Positions 26,922 to 31,350 of a stretch of DNA of 31,350 bases are shown here, in pieces; the first letter of the stretch is position 1, and each line of letters begins with the position of its first letter. A model generated the notes under the pieces. The model was given only the letters and a program-made list of their open reading frames with translations, was not told where the DNA came from and searched no databases. The DNA lies in NCBI GenBank assembly GCA_913046825.1, contig CAJWTF010000029.1, forward strand, positions 1 to 31,350, in the 5' to 3' direction. The translations under genes were made by a program, and so were the position numbers. This DNA comes from an uncultured Rickettsiales bacterium (GTDB lineage Bacteria > Pseudomonadota > Alphaproteobacteria > UBA8366).

Positions 26922-26949
26922 TTGCACCATCCGCCCGGGATGGTTACAT
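26922..26949 (+). promoter_or_regulatory. Possible EI24-gene promoter with palindrome in the spacer
   Basis: TTGCAC (26922-26927) and TTACAT (26944-26949) are separated by 16 bases. A perfect inverted repeat, ACCATCC-gcccg-GGATGGT (26926-26944), fills the spacer, so a bound repressor would block the promoter. Confidence 0.35.
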
Positions 26950-26980
26950 CTCAGCTGACCGCCTTCCCAGGAGTTTTCTG

Positions 26981-27694
26981 ATGCTCGGTTATCTTTCGAA
27001 AGCACTCTCGCAATTGGGCGACCCCGCGCTCCGCCGCGTCCTGTTGATCGGTGGCGCCGGCTCAGCCGTTGTGTTTATTTTATTGAACGTACTCGTTTGG
27101 TGGATTTTTTCCAGCACCGTAGACCTCTCCAGTCTGTCATTGTGGGGATGGTTGGAAGATATTTTGGATTGGACCGCTGGATTTGTCGTCGGATTGAGCT
27201 TGCTTATCGTCTCTGCGGTTTTGTTTCCAGGCGTATCCACGATCATCGTCGGGTTTCTCCTGGAAGATGTCGTCGCCGCCGTGGAGGCCCGGTACTACCC
27301 GAATGAGCCACCGGCACGCCCGCAGCCAGTCTCCGAAGTTGTCGCGTCCACCGCCCGATTCGCGTTGATGGTAATTGGCCTTAATTTACTCTGTTTGCCG
27401 TTTTACTTGATCCTGATGTTCATCCCGCCGCTGAATTTAGTGCTGTATTACGTTTTGAACGGCTATCTGATTAGCCGCGAATTTTTCGAGCTGGTAGCAC
27501 TTCGGCGAATGGAGCCGGCGGCAGCCTTAAACATGCGCCGAGAGAGCCGTGGAAAAATCATGGTCGCTGGCATATTGCTAACCTTTTTACTCACTATTCC
27601 AATTGTCAATTTCCTAACACCGGTGATTGCAACCGCGTTCATGGTGCATCTCTTCCACAGTTTGCCAGGCCGCCAGGAGATCATTCCCGCGTGA
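26981..27694 (+). CDS. EI24/CysZ-like membrane protein
   Basis: The 237-residue protein has several hydrophobic segments (about 18-40, 60-88, 120-150, and near 190-225). It resembles the EI24 domain family, which includes the sulfate permease CysZ: SQLGDPALRRVLL at the start, GFLLEDVVAAVEARYYP near 90, LNLLCLPFYLILMFIPPLNLVLY and the YLISREFFELVALRRM segment. The substrate is unknown; no sulfate assimilation gene is near, so CysZ function is not supported by context. The ATG at 26981 has AGGAG 7 bases upstream (26969-26973); 28 upstream codons in frame are not conserved. Confidence 0.85.
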   Translation: MLGYLSKALSQLGDPALRRVLLIGGAGSAVVFILLNVLVWWIFSSTVDLSSLSLWGWLEDILDWTAGFVVGLSLLIVSAVLFPGVSTIIVGFLLEDVVAAVEARYYPNEPPARPQPVSEVVASTARFALMVIGLNLLCLPFYLILMFIPPLNLVLYYVLNGYLISREFFELVALRRMEPAAALNMRRESRGKIMVAGILLTFLLTIPIVNFLTPVIATAFMVHLFHSLPGRQEIIPA

Positions 27695-27700
27695 TTAGAG

Positions 27701-27721
27701 CCGGTCGATTGCCACAACCGG
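27701..27721 (+). terminator. Weak hairpin after the EI24 gene
   Basis: CCGGT and ACCGG arms with an 11-base loop lie 7 bases after the stop, followed by TAAATTT. The stem is short and the T tract poor, so this may not terminate transcription. Confidence 0.2.
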
Positions 27722-27793
27722 TAAATTTCGCTACGAACCTTGGCGAGTTCGTGTAATCTACAACCGCGTTGGGAATTTTCCCCAGGAGCTAAA

Positions 27794-28267
27794 ATGTCTG
27801 ACGATAGATCGTCTACTCAATTCCCAAACGATTTGGGCAAACGAGTGACTAATATTTCGGGTCCTGCGCGGCCTGAAAGACTGCCGGGCGGACCAGGAGA
27901 CGGAAGACGTCTAATCGTCGGTCGGGAAATCTGCTTGTCCGGCGAAATTACCGCTTGCGACACCCTCGTGGTGGAAGGCCGGGTCGAGGCAACTTTGAAC
28001 GATAGTCATCGTATCGAGATTGCCGATAGCGGCTATTTCAAAGGTAAGGTCGACATTGCCATTGCCGAGATCAAAGGCCAATTCGAGGGTGAATTAATTG
28101 CCCGTGAGCGTTTGATCATTCGCAAGACCGGACGGGTCACTGGTAAGGTTGCGTTCGCTGAGATAGAGATCGAAAGAGGTGGTGAAATTTCCGGCGACGT
28201 CAAACTTCTAAATGGCGCGGATTCAAACGACGATACGGAAAGCAGCAAGTCGGATGCAGCCGGCTAA
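27794..28267 (+). CDS. Bactofilin
   Basis: This 157-residue protein is a bactofilin (DUF583), which self-assembles without nucleotide into membrane-associated filaments that place cell-wall and morphogenesis enzymes. A polar, proline/glycine-rich N-terminus (about 1-40) precedes the right-handed beta-helix core (about 42-140), seen as repeating short strands with spaced glycines (GEITACDTLVVEGRVEATL, GYFKGKVDIAIAEIKGQFEGEL, GRVTGKVAFAEIEIERGGEISGDV), then a short acidic/serine tail. ATG at 27794 follows AGGAG by 5 bases. The gene overlaps the next by 14 bases. Confidence 0.9.
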   Translation: MSDDRSSTQFPNDLGKRVTNISGPARPERLPGGPGDGRRLIVGREICLSGEITACDTLVVEGRVEATLNDSHRIEIADSGYFKGKVDIAIAEIKGQFEGELIARERLIIRKTGRVTGKVAFAEIEIERGGEISGDVKLLNGADSNDDTESSKSDAAG

Positions 28268-28721
28268 CACTTTCGCGATCCTCTTCGTTGCGGTGTTGCT
28301 GTCAGCCTGCGGGACAAATTTGTTACCGCGGCAATCGGGCACACCTGCAACATCCGACGGGACTAAGAAAAAAGGGTTTGAGGAAGTCACGTTGCAGATG
28401 CCTGCAACAACTCGTGCCACCACTCCCAGACCTGCAACTCCCCCGCTGAAGATCGACGATGATCCGAAGAAACTGGTGGGCCTAAGTCCCGGCAAACTAG
28501 CGGACCGATTAGGGTCGCCCGGGTACGTGCGCCGCGACAGGAGTGCTGAAATATGGCAATACCTTGCCGAGGCCTGCATCCTTGACGTCTTCCTCTATCG
28601 CGATAAAGATGTTCTCGCGGTCGATTACGTTGAATTACGCGGCCGGGGGGCTTCACAACAATCGCGGCGCGATTGTTACCGTGAAATGCTGCGCGCGCAT
28701 CTGACGGCGGAACGGGGATAA
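28254..28721 (+). CDS. Small lipoprotein, possibly BamE/SmpA-like fold
   Basis: The 155-residue product starts with a lipoprotein signal (FAILFVAVLLSAC, lipidated Cys19). A low-complexity Thr/Pro linker (about 50-65) follows, then a compact domain: LVGLSPGKLADRLGSPGYVRR, AEIWQY, ACILDVFLY, AVDYVELRG and RRDCYREML. The pattern (glycine-rich helix pair, then W-x-Y and LD-x-FLY strands) recalls the BamE/SmpA fold, but this is inference. Two cysteines of the mature domain (Cys108, Cys140) could form a disulfide. ATG at 28254 lies inside the end of the bactofilin gene; an earlier ATG at 28212 would make the signal unusually long. I do not recognise a named gene. Confidence 0.8.
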   Translation: MQPANTFAILFVAVLLSACGTNLLPRQSGTPATSDGTKKKGFEEVTLQMPATTRATTPRPATPPLKIDDDPKKLVGLSPGKLADRLGSPGYVRRDRSAEIWQYLAEACILDVFLYRDKDVLAVDYVELRGRGASQQSRRDCYREMLRAHLTAERG

Positions 28722-28727
28722 TCCGCC

Positions 28728-29360
28728 CTAGAGTGTCTTGCCCTTAAAGCGGCACAGATCGTTGACCACACAAGCCGCACAGTCGGGTTTTCGCGCTTTG
28801 CAGACATACCGGCCATGCAAAATCAGCCAGTGATGCGCATGCAGCTTGTAGTGTTTGGGTGTCGATTTCTCGAGTTTTTTCTCGACCGCCAGCGGTGTTT
28901 TTCCAGGCGCCAATCCAGTTCGATTGCCGATGCGAAATATATGCGTGTCGACGGCGATGGTCGGCTCTCCGAAGGCCATGTTCAGGACGACATTTGCAGT
29001 CTTACGCCCTACACCGGGCAGTGCCTCCAGCGCATCGCGGTCGCGCGGTACCTCGCTGTTGTGCTTCTCGATGAGGAGTTTACTCAACCCAATCGTGTTC
29101 TTAGCCTTGGCGTTGAAGAGCCCGATCGTCTTGATATAATTGCGGAGTTTCGCTTCGCCGAGCGCCACCATCTCCTCTGGTGTCGTCACGACCTTAAACA
29201 GCGGGCCGGTTGCCTTGTTGACACCGATATCCGTCGCTTGCGCGGAAAGCACGACCGCGACAAGCAGCGTGTACGGATTCACATATTTGAGTTCGCCCTT
29301 TGGCTCCGGCAATTGCTCCTGAAGGCGACGATAGAATTCTTCGATATCAGCTTTTTTCAT
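28728..29360 (-). CDS. nth: Endonuclease III
   Basis: Nth is a DNA glycosylase/AP lyase for oxidised pyrimidines. The 210-residue protein has the helix-hairpin-helix LPGVGRKTANVVL with catalytic Lys120, the catalytic Asp138 (VDTHIFRI), and the C-terminal 4Fe-4S motif C-x6-C-x2-C-x5-C (Cys187, 194, 197, 203). Length is normal. It is convergent with the lipoprotein gene (6 bp between stops) and divergent from the DUF2244 gene, with a small inverted repeat (GACCC-tagc-GGGTC, 29366-29379) just upstream of its ATG. Confidence 0.96.
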   Translation of the reverse strand: MKKADIEEFYRRLQEQLPEPKGELKYVNPYTLLVAVVLSAQATDIGVNKATGPLFKVVTTPEEMVALGEAKLRNYIKTIGLFNAKAKNTIGLSKLLIEKHNSEVPRDRDALEALPGVGRKTANVVLNMAFGEPTIAVDTHIFRIGNRTGLAPGKTPLAVEKKLEKSTPKHYKLHAHHWLILHGRYVCKARKPDCAACVVNDLCRFKGKTL

Positions 29361-29412
29361 ACTGTGACCCTAGCGGGTCGAGCCCACTCCGCCAAGCGCA
29401 CGGCATGGCCAG

Positions 29413-29442
29413 TGGACAACCGAAATTACTTTGCATTAAGAT
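29413..29442 (+). promoter_or_regulatory. Possible promoter giving a leaderless DUF2244 transcript
   Basis: TGGACA (29413-29418, 5 of 6) and TAAGAT (29437-29442, 4 of 6) are separated by 18 bases. Seven bases after the -10 lies the ATG at 29449 itself, and no ribosome binding site is visible before it. Confidence 0.35.
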
Positions 29443-29448
29443 CCTGTT

Positions 29449-29967
29449 ATGAGCGTTGACGAAACCCAAAACACCCGATCCGCTGGTCGTATATTTTTCG
29501 ATGCAGTTCTGCATCCCTACCGCAGTCTCAGTCGGTCTGGGTTTCGCCTGCTAATGGCGGCCGCCGCCTGCATGATGCTGAGCATCGGCTTTTTCTTCGC
29601 CCTACTGGGTGCTTGGCCAGTGATTGGATTTTGCGGCGTCGAATTCTTGCTTCTCTACGTAATGTTCCAGCTGAACTATCGCTCGGCCCGGGGATATGAG
29701 CGCGTCCGATTGAGCGACGCTAGCTTCGACGTCCAGAAGATCGACCCGAGAGGATCCGAGAAAAATTGGCGTTTCGAACCAACTTGGCTGCAAGTCCATA
29801 TGGACAATCCGCCGGAACATCACAGCCAGTTGACCGTCGCCAGTCATGGCCGGCGGCTGACTATTGGCAAATTCCTAACGCCGGAAGAACGAGTGGAATT
29901 GGCAAATGCATTGCGTGACGCGCTGCATCTCAGGCGGACCACACCACCCGGCGGCGCCCCAACTTAG
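29449..29967 (+). CDS. DUF2244 membrane protein
   Basis: The 172-residue protein matches the DUF2244 family of alphaproteobacteria, often encoded beside nth. It has a short N-terminal segment with HPYRSLSRSGF, two membrane helices (about 32-52 and 56-74, GFRLLMAAAACMMLSIGFFFA and PVIGFCGVEFLLLYVMFQL), then a cytoplasmic or periplasmic beta-rich domain with FEPTWLQVHMD and SHGRRLTIGKFLTPEERVEL. Its function is unknown. Convergent with dapB, with 3 bp between the stops. Confidence 0.87.
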   Translation: MSVDETQNTRSAGRIFFDAVLHPYRSLSRSGFRLLMAAAACMMLSIGFFFALLGAWPVIGFCGVEFLLLYVMFQLNYRSARGYERVRLSDASFDVQKIDPRGSEKNWRFEPTWLQVHMDNPPEHHSQLTVASHGRRLTIGKFLTPEERVELANALRDALHLRRTTPPGGAPT

Positions 29968-29970
29968 GCC

Positions 29971-30786
29971 CTAATCTTCAAACCCCAGAACATGCCGCAT
30001 ATTGTATAAACCGGGCGGTTGTGCGCGGGTCCACAATGCCGCTCTGACCGCGCCGACCGCGAAAACTTGACGACTAGACGCTTTGTGGCCGAGGGTGACA
30101 CGTTCCCCGTCGGCAGCAAAAATAATCTCGTGCTCGCCCGCAACATCACCGCCGCGCAGTGTCGCAAAACCGATATCGCCCGCTTTCCTGGCGCCGGTAT
30201 ACCCTTCACGCACGGCTTGTTTGACATCGCCGAGGTTGACACCCCGCCCCTTGGCCAGCGCCTCGCCTAGCGCCAACGCGGTGCCGGATGGCGCATCAAT
30301 CTTATGCCGGTGATGCATCTCAAGCATTTCGATATCATAGTCGATCCCCAACATTCGGGCCGCTTGCTCAGCCAAGGCCGCCAGCAAGGTTACGCCGACG
30401 CTCGTATTGGCCGCGCGGATCACTGGCACATGCCGTGCCGCCTTGGTGATTTCTTCTTCTTGTTCGGGAGACAGCCCGGTCGTGCCCGCCACCATAGCGG
30501 CCCCGGCTTGCGCCGCTAGGCGAGCGGCCTCCACGGCGACATCGGGGAGAGTGAAATCAATCACAACATTGACATTGGCGATCATCTCGGCAGGGTCGTC
30601 GGTCACTTTCAAGCCGAGTGTGCCGATCCCCGCGAGCTCGCCCGCGTCCTGCCCAACCGCTTCGCTACCCGGCCGCGCGGTGGCGCCCGCGACGACGCAT
30701 CCATCGGTGATGGCGACCTGGCGGATATTCATCTGACCCATGCGGCCAGCGCCGCCGAGTACGCCGATTCTAAGATCGTTCTCCAT
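29971..30786 (-). CDS. dapB: 4-hydroxy-tetrahydrodipicolinate reductase
   Basis: DapB makes tetrahydrodipicolinate on the lysine/meso-diaminopimelate route, feeding peptidoglycan. The 271-residue protein has the dinucleotide-binding GVLGGAGRMGQ (8-18), VIDFTLPD near 75-82, GTTGLS near 101 and the catalytic segment EMHHRHKIDAPSGTA (His158, His159, Lys162). The ATG at 30786 has GGGGAGAG about 7 bases upstream. dnaJ lies just upstream on the same strand, a common order in alphaproteobacteria, but dapB also has a promoter of its own by sequence. Confidence 0.96.
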   Translation of the reverse strand: MENDLRIGVLGGAGRMGQMNIRQVAITDGCVVAGATARPGSEAVGQDAGELAGIGTLGLKVTDDPAEMIANVNVVIDFTLPDVAVEAARLAAQAGAAMVAGTTGLSPEQEEEITKAARHVPVIRAANTSVGVTLLAALAEQAARMLGIDYDIEMLEMHHRHKIDAPSGTALALGEALAKGRGVNLGDVKQAVREGYTGARKAGDIGFATLRGGDVAGEHEIIFAADGERVTLGHKASSRQVFAVGAVRAALWTRAQPPGLYNMRHVLGFED

Positions 30787-30818
30787 CGCCCGCTCTCCCC
30801 AATTTCCGTTTGGGAAGA

Positions 30819-30847
30819 ATAATTAGCTATCTCATCAAATTTGTAAA
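30819..30847 (-). promoter_or_regulatory. Predicted dapB promoter
   Basis: TTTACA (30842-30847, 5 of 6) and AATTAT (30819-30824, 4 of 6) are 17 bases apart in the 80 bp dnaJ-dapB gap. Transcription would start near 30812, at a small inverted repeat (CCCAA/TTGGG, 30798-30814) that also covers the area next to the ribosome binding site. Confidence 0.42.
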
Positions 30848-30866
30848 CGCATAGGCGCGTGTGCTG

Positions 30867-31350
30867 TTATTCGGTCAGGTCTTCCCAAAATTCCTTAACC
30901 TTGGAGAAGAAGCCTTCCGACCGAGGACTATGCACTTCGGAGCCACCCGAATTGTCGAATTCGCGGAGCAGTTCTTTTTGCTTCTTGGTCAATTTGACCG
31001 GCGTCTCCACCTGAGCATCAATATACATGTCGCCGCGCAATTTCGACTGCAGCGCCGACATGCCCTTTCCGCGCAGGCGGAACTGTTGGCCGGACTGGGT
31101 GCCTTCCGGAATATTCACTTTTGCTCGGGAGCCGTCGATCGCAGGCACCTCGATCGCACCGCCCAGCGAAGCGATCATCATCGGGATTGGCACACGACAA
31201 TAAATATCCGCGCCGTCGCGTTGAAAAAACACATGTTCGGAGATCGTCAGGAAAATATAAAGGTCGCCCGGTGGGCCGCCCCGCAAACCGGCTTCCCCTT
31301 CACCCGACAGTCGGATCCGCGTCCCATCGTCGACGCCGGGCGGAACATTG
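30867..31350 (-). CDS. dnaJ: Chaperone DnaJ, C-terminal part (cut by window edge)
   Basis: Only the last 161 codons are in the window; the gene continues beyond 31350. The visible part covers the second half of DnaJ: the substrate-binding C-terminal domains ([45 protein letters not shown], then [18 protein letters not shown]) and a final [10 protein letters not shown] and [12 protein letters not shown] helix. J domain and zinc fingers lie outside. The reading frame is intact to the edge. DnaJ works with DnaK, whose gene is expected further upstream. Confidence 0.95.
   Translation of the reverse strand, partial: NVPPGVDDGTRIRLSGEGEAGLRGGPPGDLYIFLTISEHVFFQRDGADIYCRVPIPMMIASLGGAIEVPAIDGSRAKVNIPEGTQSGQQFRLRGKGMSALQSKLRGDMYIDAQVETPVKLTKKQKELLREFDNSGGSEVHSPRSEGFFSKVKEFWEDLTE

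Noticed and set aside
28815..29459. A 214-codon plus-strand open frame over nth
   Set aside because: nth is intact with its catalytic Lys, Asp and four cluster cysteines; the antisense frame is a shadow that also runs into the DUF2244 start.

Overview
The window looks like ordinary chromosome from an alphaproteobacterium, most like the Rhodospirillales branch. The support is gene content and order: a MucR/Ros-type regulator next to a Fur-family gene; the run miaB-phoH-ybeY-corC-lnt followed by a PraR-like XRE regulator; mutS-glnD-murJ-trpS; a DUF2244 gene beside nth; and dnaJ next to dapB. Coding density is high and most gaps are under 150 bp. I see no rRNA, tRNA, insertion sequence, prophage, CRISPR array or defence system.

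Layout. (1) 55-9982, all on the minus strand. Transcription runs from a nitroreductase through tsaB, rimI, mucR, fur, plsC, miaB, phoH, ybeY, corC and lnt to an XRE regulator. The themes are tRNA modification (tsaB, miaB), rRNA maturation (ybeY, phoH), metal and envelope regulation (fur, mucR) and lipid or lipoprotein synthesis (plsC, lnt). The XRE regulator is interrupted by an in-frame TAA at a conserved Lys codon. (2) 10067-11125 (+), a secreted polysaccharide deacetylase, convergent with a Bax-like glucosaminidase. (3) 11135-21532, minus strand: mutS, glnD, murJ, trpS, a universal stress protein, nfu and the Bax-like gene, with a good internal promoter in front of trpS. (4) maeB (+), whose stop codon overlaps that of a convergent macrodomain gene. 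That gene is the last of a minus-strand set: PfkB/adenosine-type kinase, AmpG-like permease, macrodomain protein. (5) 26981-28721 (+): an EI24/CysZ-like membrane protein, a bactofilin, and a small lipoprotein that overlaps the bactofilin gene. (6) nth (-), DUF2244 (+), dapB (-), and the C-terminal end of dnaJ (-), cut by the window edge.

Most genes are housekeeping. The parts worth a second look are the interrupted PraR-like regulator, the back-to-back promoter region with a perfect palindrome at 26884-26949, the mucR control region, the atypical metal site of the deacetylase, the bactofilin/lipoprotein pair, and the kinase/AmpG/macrodomain set. I found no convincing wholly new biological system.
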